A DNA stretch of 64,000 bases from Oceanobacillus chungangensis (GCF_003369565.1 NZ_PIOD01000025.1:1-64000), one strand, 5' to 3'. Counted from the first letter of the stretch, positions 42,034 through 50,745 are shown. Numbers and translations: made by a program. Notes: generated by a model not told the origin, from the sequence alone.

Positions 42034-44784
42034 ATGGTAGAGACAATCGATAAAAATAGCTTATTGCAGAAAGATGTCAATATGCTTGGAAACATCTTAG
42101 GCGAAATTTTAGTCCTCCATGGTGGTAAAGAGCTATTTGATAAAGTCGAAACAATACGAGAAATGACAAAAAGTAACCGTAAAAAATTCGATGAAGAGAC
42201 ATATATGGCACTTAAAAAAGAAATTAGCAATATACAAGTCCCAATGCGTCAGCAGGTGATTCGTGCTTTTTCTATCTATTTTCACTTAATTAATGTTGCG
42301 GAGCAAAACCACCGCATCAGACGTAGACGCCAGTATTTACTTAAGGAGGGAACAAGTCAATCCTTTTCCCTGGAAAAAGCAGTCAGTAAGGTAAGCAAAT
42401 ATTCCCTCACCGATGATGAAATTCAGAATGTGCTGGATGATTTATCGATTGAATTGATCATGACAGCTCATCCAACAGAGGCAACGAAGCGAACCGTTCT
42501 AGGAATACAAAAACGAATATCTGAAAATTTACAGAAATTGGACAATCCGCTCCTCACAAAAAAGGAAAAAGCAGCTTTAAAAGATAGCTTATTTAATGAA
42601 GTCATGGCATTATGGCATACCGATGAATTAAGGCACAAGAAACCTGAAGTGTTGGATGAAGTGAAAAATGGCCTTTATTATTTCGAACATACCTTATTTG
42701 ATACATTGCCAGATATATTTTGGGAATTGGAGATGGAGTTAGAGGAACAGATTTCTGAAAAAGATTGGGAGGTACCGAATTTTATTCGATTTGGCTCCTG
42801 GATTGGTGGGGACAGGGATGGGAATCCGTATGTGACACCAGAAATCACTTGGAAGACATTAGAAATGCAACAGGCACTGATTTTGAAAAAATATGAAACG
42901 TCCCTTGTTGAGTTATTCAAGCGGTTTAGCCAATCGAGTGAACGCAATTCCATTGATCAGCAATTTATCGATCAGGTGAAGGTTGATGAAAACACTTATT
43001 TAAATGAGGATGAGCGATGGCGTATCAAGTCGGAGATATATCGACGCAAATTTAGAGTTATTCTAAAACGCCTGCGTGAAATAGGAAAATCAGCACATGG
43101 TTATCACAATAAAGAGCAGTTAGCGGATGACCTTAAAGAAATTCTGGAGAGCTCAGAGGCACATTTACCAAGAACTAAAAAGTTGAAATCCATTCGAAAA
43201 TTAATACGTCAAGTCGAGATGTTTGGATTCCATTTAGCCACATTGGATATCCGAAACCATAGCAGAGAACACGAAGCGGCAGTCCATGAAATTTTAAACG
43301 CTGTTCATGTTGCAGATGATTATGGCGCTCTGACAGAAGCAGAGAAACAAACGGTATTAATTCAAGTCTTGAGCGATCCAAGGCCTCTACTGCTTTCCAG
43401 TGATCGATATTCTAAAGCGACCCGAGAGATGCTGGATGTTTTTAGAATGATCAAACGTGCCCATGAGAAATTTGGTAAACGTGCGATCGAGGTTTATTTA
43501 ATCAGCATGACGGAGGCTCCAAGTGACCTTCTGGAAGTTTTAGTACTTGCTAAAGAAGCGGGACTCTATCGTCTGTACCCAGATGGAACAGTGGAAAGTG
43601 ATCTTGATGTTGCACCATTATTGGAAACAATCGATGACTTGAAAGCTGGATCAGAAATCATGCGAGCATTATTTGAAACAGGTTTCTATCGTAAACAGCT
43701 TGAAGTACGTAATAATCACCAGGAAATCATGCTTGGTTATTCGGATGGGAGCAAGGATGGCGGTACATTAAGTGCAAACTGGGAGTTATTTAAAGCCCAG
43801 AAAGAAATCCATCGTATCGCAAGACAATACGATATTCATTTGAAATTCTTCCATGGACGTGGTGGATCATTAGGCCGTGGAGGCGGTTCATTGAATACAA
43901 GTATCCTTTCTCAACCGGTGGAGACCTTGGGAGATGGAGTAAAAATCACAGAACAGGGAGAAGTGCTTTCTTCCAGATATTTACTCAAAGATATCGCCTA
44001 TCGAAATTTGGAGCAGGCGGCCTCTGCACTATTTGAGTCAAGTGTTAGAGCTGCAAGTGTCCCTGATATGGTAGAACTACGTAAACAGGAATGGGAATTG
44101 GCAATGGAAGCTATGTCAGAAAAGGCCTTGATAAAATATCAATCGCTTGTGTTTGACGATCCTGACTTCCTGACATATTTCCATCAAGCAACACCACTAA
44201 CAGAATTGGATGCATTAAATATCGGCTCGCGGCCGATGAGCAGGAAAAACAGTCAACGTTTTGAAGACTTGCGTGCTATTCCTTGGGTATTTGCCTGGAC
44301 ACAATCCAGACATATGATTCCTGCTTGGTATGCAGCAGGCACAGGTTTGCAATCCTTTATTGAGAAGGAAGAGGACAATTTAGAAATCTTGCAAACGATG
44401 TATAAAGAATGGCCATTCTTCCATGTAACAATTAATAATCTGCAAAAGGCCCTGCTTACAGGTGATATGACTAGTGCCAAGGAGTATTTAGAATTAGTTG
44501 AAGATCCTAAAATAGCAAAACGGATATTTGAAGATATTGTTGATGAATATGAGCGGACAAAAGAGGCGGTGCTGCAAATTTCCGGCAACGAGGCATTACT
44601 CAGCCATTCGCCAAATATACAAGAGTCTGTTCATCTTCGCAATCCATACGTCGATCCACTTAATTTCCTGCAAGTAGATTTGATTCGGAAATTAAGAGAA
44701 ACAGAAAACCCACCAGAAGACCTGGTAACGGATGTGTTGCTGACAATCAATGGGGTCGCAGCCGGGTTGGTTAATGTAGGTTGA
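42034..44784 (+). CDS. ppc: Phosphoenolpyruvate carboxylase
   Basis: A 916-residue enzyme making oxaloacetate from PEP and bicarbonate to refill the TCA cycle. Signatures include MTAHPTEATKRT with catalytic His146, GSWIGGDRDGNPYVT, GYSDGSKDGG and FHGRGGSLGRGGGS (His607). DIRNHSREH and SRPMSRK lie in the barrel. The C-terminus ends GLVNVG, where most family members end in N-T-G, a change at a residue involved in the active site or regulation. Length is normal. The ribosome site is GAAGGAGGG. It is monocistronic and followed at 7 bp by terminator repeat copy 4. Confidence 0.97.
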   Translation: MVETIDKNSLLQKDVNMLGNILGEILVLHGGKELFDKVETIREMTKSNRKKFDEETYMALKKEISNIQVPMRQQVIRAFSIYFHLINVAEQNHRIRRRRQYLLKEGTSQSFSLEKAVSKVSKYSLTDDEIQNVLDDLSIELIMTAHPTEATKRTVLGIQKRISENLQKLDNPLLTKKEKAALKDSLFNEVMALWHTDELRHKKPEVLDEVKNGLYYFEHTLFDTLPDIFWELEMELEEQISEKDWEVPNFIRFGSWIGGDRDGNPYVTPEITWKTLEMQQALILKKYETSLVELFKRFSQSSERNSIDQQFIDQVKVDENTYLNEDERWRIKSEIYRRKFRVILKRLREIGKSAHGYHNKEQLADDLKEILESSEAHLPRTKKLKSIRKLIRQVEMFGFHLATLDIRNHSREHEAAVHEILNAVHVADDYGALTEAEKQTVLIQVLSDPRPLLLSSDRYSKATREMLDVFRMIKRAHEKFGKRAIEVYLISMTEAPSDLLEVLVLAKEAGLYRLYPDGTVESDLDVAPLLETIDDLKAGSEIMRALFETGFYRKQLEVRNNHQEIMLGYSDGSKDGGTLSANWELFKAQKEIHRIARQYDIHLKFFHGRGGSLGRGGGSLNTSILSQPVETLGDGVKITEQGEVLSSRYLLKDIAYRNLEQAASALFESSVRAASVPDMVELRKQEWELAMEAMSEKALIKYQSLVFDDPDFLTYFHQATPLTELDALNIGSRPMSRKNSQRFEDLRAIPWVFAWTQSRHMIPAWYAAGTGLQSFIEKEEDNLEILQTMYKEWPFFHVTINNLQKALLTGDMTSAKEYLELVEDPKIAKRIFEDIVDEYERTKEAVLQISGNEALLSHSPNIQESVHLRNPYVDPLNFLQVDLIRKLRETENPPEDLVTDVLLTINGVAAGLVNVG

Positions 44785-44790
44785 TTTGCA

Positions 44791-44866
44791 GGGACGTGGG
44801 GACAGGCACCTCGTCCCACAAAAATCTAAGGCATAGACCGAGTAGTAGAGATACTCGGTCTTTTTT
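44791..44866 (+). repeat. Terminator-bearing dispersed repeat, copy 4
   Basis: GGGACGTGGGGACAGGCACC, TCGTCCC, an AT-rich link, and the hairpin AGACCGAGTA/TACTCGGTCT with six T. It supplies the terminator of ppc. Confidence 0.85.
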
Positions 44867-45058
44867 CATCTTATTTTATGCTATTGGACGGCTTCTATTA
44901 GATTGAGGATTAATCACTTAATTATGTGAAAGAGTGACAGCAATTCAGGCGGTTTTCCCTCTTTTACTTTTCTAATAAGACATTACTCTAGAACTTTTCT
45001 TCTACTTTACCACCCTAAGGAACGTACATTGGTTCAGCAAAATTAATCAAAAAATGAC

Positions 45059-45250
45059 CTACCTATTAGGCAAGTCAAGTTCCCGGTATGCTTCCTGATA
45101 TTTACCGCCTGAAGCAACTTCAGCATGGTATAAAGCCTTAAGTGCGAAGCTCTTCTCAAGGTCATGCTCTTTCATTATTTTTTTCAACTTTATTTGTAAT
45201 TCTTCATTTGCCATAACTAGTTTTTTCATGTGAGATGTATAATATTTCAT
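45059..45250 (-). CDS. Small protein of unknown function
   Basis: A 63-residue, highly charged, helical protein: MKYYTSHMKKLVMANEELQI, then KKIMKEHDLEKSFALKALYHAE and a polar C-terminus ending LDLPNR. ATG 45250 has AAAGGAG 11 nt upstream, so the start is probably here and not at the in-frame TTG 45277, which would place the ribosome site inside the gene. I do not recognise the family. It lies 158 bp downstream of the cold-shock gene, with a terminator between. Confidence 0.6.
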   Translation of the reverse strand: MKYYTSHMKKLVMANEELQIKLKKIMKEHDLEKSFALKALYHAEVASGGKYQEAYRELDLPNR

Positions 45251-45368
45251 CTGCTTCTTAACTCCTTTAGGATCCAATTATTCATTCAGTAAGTATAGCA
45301 TTCATACTCTGTAATTGCATTATTTCCCTTGATTGTTTATATCCAAATTAGCACTCCTAAAAAATAAA

Positions 45369-45396
45369 AAAGCTCTTCTCATATGAGAAGAGCTTT
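45369..45396 (-). terminator. Terminator of the cold-shock gene
   Basis: AAAGCTCTTCTCAT and ATGAGAAGAGCTTT form a perfect 28-bp palindrome with T runs on both sides; the minus-strand gene ending at 45409 uses it. Confidence 0.85.
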
Positions 45397-45408
45397 CAAA
45401 ATATTTAT

Positions 45409-45609
45409 TTACGCTTTTTCAACGTTTGCTGCTTGTGGTCCACGGTTGCCTTCTTCGATATCGAAAGTAACTACTTGGCCTTCATCTAATGATTTGAAAC
45501 CTTCGCTTTGAATTGCTGAGAAATGTACGAATACATCTTCTCCACCTTCAACTTCGATAAAACCGAAGCCTTTGTCTGCGTTAAACCATTTTACTGTACC
45601 TTTACTCAT
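45409..45609 (-). CDS. Cold-shock protein, CspA/CspB family
   Basis: A 66-residue OB-fold protein: [20 protein letters not shown] carries RNP1 (KGFGFI), and [10 protein letters not shown] carries RNP2. It binds single-stranded RNA and DNA as an RNA chaperone. The start is ATG 45609 with GGAGG 8 nt upstream. The region upstream (to about 45730 on this strand) is AT-rich and free of genes, as expected for the long structured leaders of csp mRNAs. A small hairpin, CGTGCTATAAAGCACA, lies just before the ribosome site. Confidence 0.95.
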   Translation of the reverse strand: MSKGTVKWFNADKGFGFIEVEGGEDVFVHFSAIQSEGFKSLDEGQVVTFDIEEGNRGPQAANVEKA

Positions 45610-46065
45610 AAAAAATTCCTCCATGTGTGCTTTATAGCACGTTTATTACTTTTTGGTTCAAGATAATAATTCAAGACGAAGATAATCACTAAGAAGTTAT
45701 TACAAATATCTTGTTTTGCTAAAACGAACATCAATAAGTTAATCTTATTATAACACATGATAGAAAAAAAGATACCCCTTTTTTAAGATGCCTGTCACTT
45801 CCCCAGTTTTGTCATAATTTGAAAGGTTATAGGGGGTAGGTATGGAATCTCTTATTAGGGGATTTCCTTATTTTTGCCGGAAAATGCCAGCATAAGTTAA
45901 TTTATCATTGATCAACTATCAAAGGCACTATTCAGGTTATTTGTAACCTCTGTCCATAAGTCGTGAGGATGTGGATACTAATAGTGGAGATACTCAGTAC
46001 ATTATAGTGTGTTTTGATAATCATTCATTAATAACTCTCTTCCAAAGATAAGTAAATAAGGATCA
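45610..46065. other. Divergent csp/bioY intergenic region
   Basis: It holds the csp leader (minus strand) and, at 45792-45821, the second copy of the 30-bp motif. The stretch 45830-46065 shows no reading frame or structure that I can support. Confidence 0.4.
45792..45821 (+). repeat. 30-bp dispersed motif, copy 2
   Basis: CTGTCACTTCCCCAGTTTTG plus TCATAATTTG corresponds to 40863-40892, with similar flanks (GATG...CCTG). Unlike copy 1, no terminator follows. Confidence 0.65.
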
Positions 46066-46117
46066 TTGTCAACTTATAAAATAATTGGTTGACAACACTA
46101 TCTTAGTTTACTATAAT
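46066..46117 (+). promoter_or_regulatory. bioY promoter with overlapping BirA operator
   Basis: TTGTCAAC (46066-46073) and GTTGACAA (46088-46095) are perfect mirror half-sites with a 14-bp spacer, the form of Firmicutes BirA operators. The right half contains the -35 TTGACA (46089-46094), which is 17 bp from a perfect TATAAT (46112-46117). Biotin-loaded BirA would block the promoter. Confidence 0.85.
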
Positions 46118-46175
46118 CCAATTATCCGAAAATTTAAAATGTGTTTCGATTGGTAATTGAAAAGGAGCTGGTAGA

Positions 46176-46745
46176 ATGGATAACCAAAGTAAGAAACTGA
46201 GAGTTATTCTAAACTGTGCCATCTTTGCTGCGGTAACAGCGATTTTAGCACAAGTAGAGATCCCCCTTCCGCTTATTCCAATAAGTGGTCAAACCCTAGC
46301 AGTTGGTATTGCAGCAACAATTCTTGGATCTCGTCAAGGTGCACTAGCAATGGTTTGTTATGCTGCAATTGGCGCTGTAGGTCTTCCCGTATTTAGTGGC
46401 TTTAGCGGAGGGCCGCAAGTTTTAATCGGTCCTTCTGGTGGTTATATTTTTGGATTTATTGCAGCAGCTTTTATTACTGGACTAATTTTAGAAAAAACAA
46501 GATTTACAATACCTATAGCACTAATTGCAAATATTGTAGGAATGGTTGTAACCTTATTTTTTGGTACTATTCAGTTAAAATTTGTTTTGGACATGAGCTG
46601 GAATGCAGCATTTATTGCGGGGGTATATCCATTTATAGTCGTTGGGTTAATCAAAGCATATCTAGCAAGTTGGATTGGGATAACAGTTAGAAGAAGACTT
46701 ATCCAGGCGAAACTTGTCATTGGGGAAAATAAGGAAGTAGCCTGA
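46176..46745 (+). CDS. bioY: Biotin transporter substrate-capture protein BioY
   Basis: A 189-residue, six-helix S component of an ECF transporter: VEIPLPLIPISGQTLAVGIAATILGSRQGALAMVCYAAIGAVGLPVFSGFSGG is the typical BioY block, with GPSGGYIFGFI after it. No energising ECF ATPase or EcfT lies nearby, so it would use shared modules or work alone. It has a BirA box, which confirms biotin. The biotin-dependent BCCP/AccC pair lies 4 kb downstream. Confidence 0.95.
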   Translation: MDNQSKKLRVILNCAIFAAVTAILAQVEIPLPLIPISGQTLAVGIAATILGSRQGALAMVCYAAIGAVGLPVFSGFSGGPQVLIGPSGGYIFGFIAAAFITGLILEKTRFTIPIALIANIVGMVVTLFFGTIQLKFVLDMSWNAAFIAGVYPFIVVGLIKAYLASWIGITVRRRLIQAKLVIGENKEVA

Positions 46746-46890
46746 TGAGTTGATTTTCTATTTAAAACTAAGAAAGTAGACTGTCTAAGAAGAAAGACTC
46801 AATTGAAACTATTTAGTTTAAATAAAGGATTCCTTCCCAACTTTTTATTAACCTTACATTTTAACTTTCTTTTGCAGAATTACATAAAAC

Positions 46891-46923
46891 AATAGCATTA
46901 CCTTATGGTAAGGTAATGCTATT
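46891..46923. terminator. Bidirectional terminator between bioY and the yflT-like gene
   Basis: AATAGCATTACCTTA and TAAGGTAATGCTATT form a perfect 15-bp stem with loop TGG, flanked by A on the left and TTTC on the right, between convergent genes. Confidence 0.75.
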
Positions 46924-46937
46924 TTCATGCTATACTG

Positions 46938-47258
46938 TTATTTTTTTGCAACTATTACAACGCGGCCTTTATCGAGCTCTTCTTCATATTTTTCAGCTTC
47001 TGCTTGAGTTAATCCAAGATTTTCAAACTGTGAACGAAGCTCGTCCCCTCTTTTACGGAAGACATTGGCTACTTTATCAAAAACTCCTTCTTCTTTAAGT
47101 CCCACTTCATTAACATCTAATCCATCTGATAAGTCTTCCGTACGATCCTTTTCGTGGGCAAGGACATAGATCTCTTCTTTCGTATACCCCAATGCCATTA
47201 GCTGATCAATTTTCTCTTTTGCTTGAACACCATTTTCGACTACATGTACATTTTCCAT
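46938..47258 (-). CDS. General stress protein, YflT family
   Basis: A 106-residue soluble protein. VVENGVQAKEKIDQLMALGYTKEEIYVLAHEKDRTEDLSD matches the N-terminal heat-induced-stress domain (YflT/PF11181 type), followed by FDKVANVFRKRGDELRSQFENLGL and a C-terminal GRVVIVAKK strand. Family members are sigma-B-dependent general stress proteins of unknown biochemical action. The start is supported by AGGAGG, and a sigma-B-like promoter lies about 60 bp upstream. Confidence 0.85.
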   Translation of the reverse strand: MENVHVVENGVQAKEKIDQLMALGYTKEEIYVLAHEKDRTEDLSDGLDVNEVGLKEEGVFDKVANVFRKRGDELRSQFENLGLTQAEAEKYEEELDKGRVVIVAKK

Positions 47259-47316
47259 TTGTTTATTCCTCCTATATAAGTTTCAGATATTATTTATCAA
47301 CTGTTCTTAGTTATGT

Positions 47317-47342
47317 ATAACCGTTTTGCAAAATGATGAAAC
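47317..47342 (-). promoter_or_regulatory. Sigma-B-like promoter of the yflT-like gene
   Basis: On the minus strand GTTTCA and GGTTAT are separated by 14 bp, close to the sigma-B consensus GTTTAA-N12-14-GGGTAT. Confidence 0.6.
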
Positions 47343-47607
47343 ATGGAGGAAGTGAATTTTCCAGAAAGCAGTATGGAGAAAGAAATATTGTCAAAGAAAA
47401 AAGAAGAACTGAGAAGGCTCTTCTTTTGCGTTCTATGAAGTTGAAAGGACAGTCAGTCATCTTTTCTGGGCAGGAAAGAAAATAGCTGCATAATTGTATT
47501 TAAGGCATAACGTCATATAAGCCTGACGAATCCCAAGTTTTCTAATGTTCCTATAAGCATATACTGGAACCTGCCCCTGTTGGAGAGATGAAATCATTAG
47601 GTTTCAA
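47343..47607. other. Intergenic stretch, only a weak hairpin
   Basis: An AAAAGAAGA...TCTTCTTTT hairpin (about 47398-47426) could end the small gene at 47608 on the minus strand, though it lies 180 bp away. No other structure or gene was found. Confidence 0.3.
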
Positions 47608-47811
47608 TTAAGAATTATTGAATGTCTGTTTAATGATATCTTCTGCAATAGATGCATTCGCTGATTCTAATGTACGGTGTTCATTAACGGAATCACCGGA
47701 AGCCTTATGATCTATATCTAATAAGGAATTCCTGCCTAATTTTGCTTGGACACTTATCCTTTCACGCTCCAACTCTGTTTGTTTATTTTTATCTTTATTA
47801 TTTAGAACCAT
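47608..47811 (-). CDS. Small hydrophilic protein of unknown function
   Basis: A 67-residue charged protein (MVLNNKDKNKQTELERERIS then VQAKLGRNSLLDIDHKASGD, ending IIKQTFNNS), soluble and probably poorly ordered. GAGGTGAT 7 nt before the ATG supports translation. It is divergent from another small protein gene across about 90 bp. The low-complexity polar composition resembles small sporulation or stress proteins of Bacilli, but I cannot name a family. Confidence 0.6.
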   Translation of the reverse strand: MVLNNKDKNKQTELERERISVQAKLGRNSLLDIDHKASGDSVNEHRTLESANASIAEDIIKQTFNNS

Positions 47812-47904
47812 GTTATCACCTCATTTGTTAATCTATCCAAAATTGCATTATCTAATCTATAGAAGAGAATGGCTTTGGATATATTACTATAAGGAGGTGA
47901 AAAA

Positions 47905-48120
47905 ATGGGTAAGAAAAAAGGTGAAAAAGAAGAAAATATAAATGTAGCACTTGGTGGAATGGGTCTATACGGTACTACTTCCAATGCAGAAATAGCAGGA
48001 TATATGGCTTCCGGAGACATTGAAAATGCCGGAAGATTGGATAAGGGGTTTAAAAAAGTTGAAGAAGATGATCTTGCTGCGGAAGCTTCAATGAAAGAAG
48101 GGGAAAAGCAGGATTATTAA
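47905..48120 (+). CDS. Small acidic Gly-rich protein of unknown function
   Basis: A 71-residue protein: lysine-rich start (MGKKKGEKEEN), a central VALGGMGLYGTTSNAEIAGYM segment and an acidic tail ending GEKQDY. A near-perfect ribosome site, AAGGAGGTG, lies 6 nt before ATG, so expression is likely. No membrane segment or enzyme motif is present. It is divergently paired with the gene at 47608. The family was not recognised. Confidence 0.65.
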   Translation: MGKKKGEKEENINVALGGMGLYGTTSNAEIAGYMASGDIENAGRLDKGFKKVEEDDLAAEASMKEGEKQDY

Positions 48121-48133
48121 GTTAGATGTAAAA

Positions 48134-48160
48134 AGGGCTTTCTACAAGGTGGAAAGCCCT
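48134..48160 (+). terminator. Weak hairpin after the small Gly-rich protein gene
   Basis: AGGGCTTTC (48134-48142) pairs with GAAAGCCCT (48152-48160), but only CT and A follow, not T. Position 13 nt after the stop suggests an end signal. Confidence 0.5.
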
Positions 48161-48570
48161 CTAAAACTGGTTTATATGGGGAAGACAATACATTCATATC
48201 TTAGGATACTAGTAGCACTTATCAGAAGCTGTAATGTGTATTTGGCTTTGCCACTGCAATTCCAGATAATGATTCGATTGAAGAGAGAGAACACCCCTAA
48301 CAAACAACCAACAAACCAAAGAAACCATCCCGCTGGTACCAATAAATATATTAATCTGGTACTTTAAAAATTGCATAATTATTGACATACTAATCATTAA
48401 ATTTATAATTTTAAAAATTGATTTAGGTTATTAATCTATTAATGGAAGCTACTTGCCAAATAGCTTTGCAAATCTAACAAATCAAAGTAAAATAAAATTA
48501 ATAACTTTCTGAAGGTTTGGACAAGGGGGATTCCGCCAAACTATTGGATTGGATATTAAGGAGAGGTGAT
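48161..48570. other. Leader region of the oxoprolinase operon; nothing else seen
   Basis: About 400 AT-rich bases without a convincing gene. The promoter of the pxpB operon must lie here, but no clear -35/-10 pair or operator was picked out. Confidence 0.3.
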
Positions 48571-49446
48571 GTGACAGTGGCACGATATGAATATGGTGGA
48601 GATGAGTTTGTTTTCGTTGAATTATCAGAGACGATGGATTTGAACATAAACTTTAAAGCTATGGCCATCACGAGTCAATTAAAAGAGGAGAATTTACCAG
48701 GTATCCTGGACATTTGTCCTTCGAATGCATCTTATATGATCCGTTTTGATCCAGACCGTATTCATCCTGATAAATTAATAAGTAAATTGAAAGAGCTGGA
48801 ACAGTCTGTTTCCATTGATGATTTTGAAATATCTTCTCGTATGGTTGATGTTCCTGTGCTTTTTGATGATCCTTGGACACATGAGGCGTTGATGCGTTTC
48901 CGCGATCGCCATCAGGATCCTGATTCTACTGATTTAGAATATGTAGCACGAATTAATGGCTTTGATTCGAAAGAGGAATTAATAAAAGCAATCACAGATA
49001 GCCCATATCTCGTATCGATGATTGGGTTCGTTCCAGGGCTCCCATGGTGTTATCAAATGGTTCCCCGCGAGCGGCAGATAGAAGCACCGAAGTATGTTCG
49101 TCCACGGACATTTACTCCAGAGCGGGCATTTGGTTTAGGCGGTGCGTTTACGGTAATTTATCCGGTTCAGGGTGCTGGCGGGTATCAGCTGTTCGGTACG
49201 GCTGCTGCTCCTATTTTTGATAAGGACCAACGGACGTATGATTTCAAGGATTCGATCACATTCCCTAGACAGGGAGATATTTTCAGATATCGCAGTATTG
49301 ATCAAAAGGAATATGAAGAAATAAGGAAAACAGTGGAAGATGGAACGTTTCGTTATTTGACGAAGGATATTACATTTACACCTAAACAAGTACTCGATGA
49401 TCCAAAAGGGTTTTCCGAAGAAGTGTTAAGGAGGTTGTACGCATGA
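48571..49446 (+). CDS. pxpB: 5-oxoprolinase subunit B (KipI-like)
   Basis: A 291-residue protein of the allophanate-hydrolase subunit-1 family: a variable N-terminal half, then the conserved SPYLVSMIGFVPGLPWCYQM, ERAFGLGGAFTVIYPVQGAGGYQLFG and FRYRSIDQKEYEE. With PxpC and PxpA it hydrolyses 5-oxoproline to glutamate using ATP. I choose GTG 48571 because AAGGAG lies 6 nt upstream; the longer in-frame TTG at 48517 lacks a ribosome site. It overlaps pxpC by 4 bp. Confidence 0.88.
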   Translation: MTVARYEYGGDEFVFVELSETMDLNINFKAMAITSQLKEENLPGILDICPSNASYMIRFDPDRIHPDKLISKLKELEQSVSIDDFEISSRMVDVPVLFDDPWTHEALMRFRDRHQDPDSTDLEYVARINGFDSKEELIKAITDSPYLVSMIGFVPGLPWCYQMVPRERQIEAPKYVRPRTFTPERAFGLGGAFTVIYPVQGAGGYQLFGTAAAPIFDKDQRTYDFKDSITFPRQGDIFRYRSIDQKEYEEIRKTVEDGTFRYLTKDITFTPKQVLDDPKGFSEEVLRRLYA

Positions 49447-50417
49447 TCCATGTAATAAATCCGGGGTTAGAGACAACAGTTCAGGATACAGGTCGAATTG
49501 GTTTTTATGAAGTTGGAATGCCGCCATCTGGTGCGATGGATAAATATTCATATACTGCTGGGAATTTACTTGTTGGAAATAATGAAAGCGCTGCATCATT
49601 GGAAATTACATATTTAGGACCTGAACTCGAATTTCAGGAGGATACGATAATTGCGGTAACAGGTGGAGAAATCCCACCGAAAATCAATGGAGAATCTGTA
49701 CCAATGTGGGAAGCCTTAGAAATAAAAGCTGGTGACAAGCTGTCATTTGACTTTGTTAAACAAGGGGCACGAGTATATTTAGCTGTAGCTGGTGGTATTG
49801 ATGTACCGGAAATAATGAATTCGCGCTCAACTTATACTTTATGTGGTATTGGTGGCCTCAATGGAGGAAAGCTTCAGGTAAATGACAAGCTTGAAGTTGG
49901 TAATGAAAAAATCCGGGATGTTAAGCCTGGAACACGTATAGCGGACCATCTTATTCCATCGTTCGATAAGCATCATGAAATTCGTGTCGTACTAGGGCTT
50001 TGCAGCTATCGCCTTACAGAAGAGAGCAAGGATAGATTTTTCTCGATTGATTGGAAAGTTACGCCAGAAGCGAATCGAGTGGGTTACCGCTTTAAAGGGG
50101 AAAGATTGAATTTTGTAGAACGGGAGCAGCCTTTTGGTGCAGGAAGCAATCCTTCCAATGTGGTGGATTTAGGTTATCCAATTGGTTCCATTCAAGTTCC
50201 TGATGGTGTAGAACCGATCGCATTATTAAATGATGCTGTAACAGGTGGAGGATATGCAACAATTGCAACAATTATCAGCGCCGATTTAAATAAGCTTGGA
50301 CAAGTGAAGACGAATGAAACGGTCAGGTTTGTTTCGGTCGATATTGATGAAGCGCTGGCAGCAAGAAATGAAGTGAAGGAAAAACTAGCAGAAATTAAAC
50401 AAAACCTAAGTAAATAA
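49443..50417 (+). CDS. pxpC: 5-oxoprolinase subunit C (KipA-like, biotin-dependent-carboxyltransferase family)
   Basis: A 324-residue protein of the urea-amidolyase/KipA family: VINPGLETTVQDTGRIGFYEVGMPPSGAMDKYSY at the start, RVYLAVAGGIDVPEIMNSRSTY, and the later SNPSNVVDLGYPIGSIQVPDG and LNDAVTGGGYATIATI blocks. It forms a complex with PxpB. The ATGA overlap with pxpB implies coupled translation. Co-location with a biotin carrier and biotin carboxylase raises the alternative that this set carboxylates a substrate, as in urea amidolyase. Confidence 0.9.
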   Translation: MIHVINPGLETTVQDTGRIGFYEVGMPPSGAMDKYSYTAGNLLVGNNESAASLEITYLGPELEFQEDTIIAVTGGEIPPKINGESVPMWEALEIKAGDKLSFDFVKQGARVYLAVAGGIDVPEIMNSRSTYTLCGIGGLNGGKLQVNDKLEVGNEKIRDVKPGTRIADHLIPSFDKHHEIRVVLGLCSYRLTEESKDRFFSIDWKVTPEANRVGYRFKGERLNFVEREQPFGAGSNPSNVVDLGYPIGSIQVPDGVEPIALLNDAVTGGGYATIATIISADLNKLGQVKTNETVRFVSVDIDEALAARNEVKEKLAEIKQNLSK

Positions 50418-50478
50418 TTTACGTTATATAGGATATTCCGGACTTTTTGAACATCATCAAATAATTGGAGGGTCAGAT

Positions 50479-50724
50479 ATGAGTCAATCAAAGGTATTAT
50501 CACCAATCCCAGGAGTATTTTATCGAAGGCCATCACCAGATGAAGATGTGTATGTCAATGAAGGAGATGCCGTGAGTGCTGGTCAAGTAATCGGCTTAGT
50601 GGAAGTGATGAAGAGCTATTTTGAAATTAAGGCTGAAGTTGATGGAGTAATCGAAAGCTTTGCGTTTGAAAATGAGGATTCAATTGATGCTGGCCAGGAA
50701 ATTGCAGTAATCAATGTTAAATAA
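50479..50724 (+). CDS. Biotin carboxyl carrier-like protein (BCCP)
   Basis: An 81-residue lipoyl/biotinyl domain alone: SPIPGVFYRRPSPDEDVYVNEGDAV leads to GLVEVMKSYFEIKAEVDG, with the biotin-accepting Lys45 in V-M-K-S. The usual A-M-K-M is replaced, as in carriers associated with PxpBC-type clusters. It lacks the N-terminal Pro/Ala linker of normal AccB. It sits between pxpC and an accC-like gene, so it should shuttle carboxybiotin from that enzyme. Confidence 0.9.
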   Translation: MSQSKVLSPIPGVFYRRPSPDEDVYVNEGDAVSAGQVIGLVEVMKSYFEIKAEVDGVIESFAFENEDSIDAGQEIAVINVK

Positions 50725-50745
50725 TTAGATTGGAGGTGAACAGCT

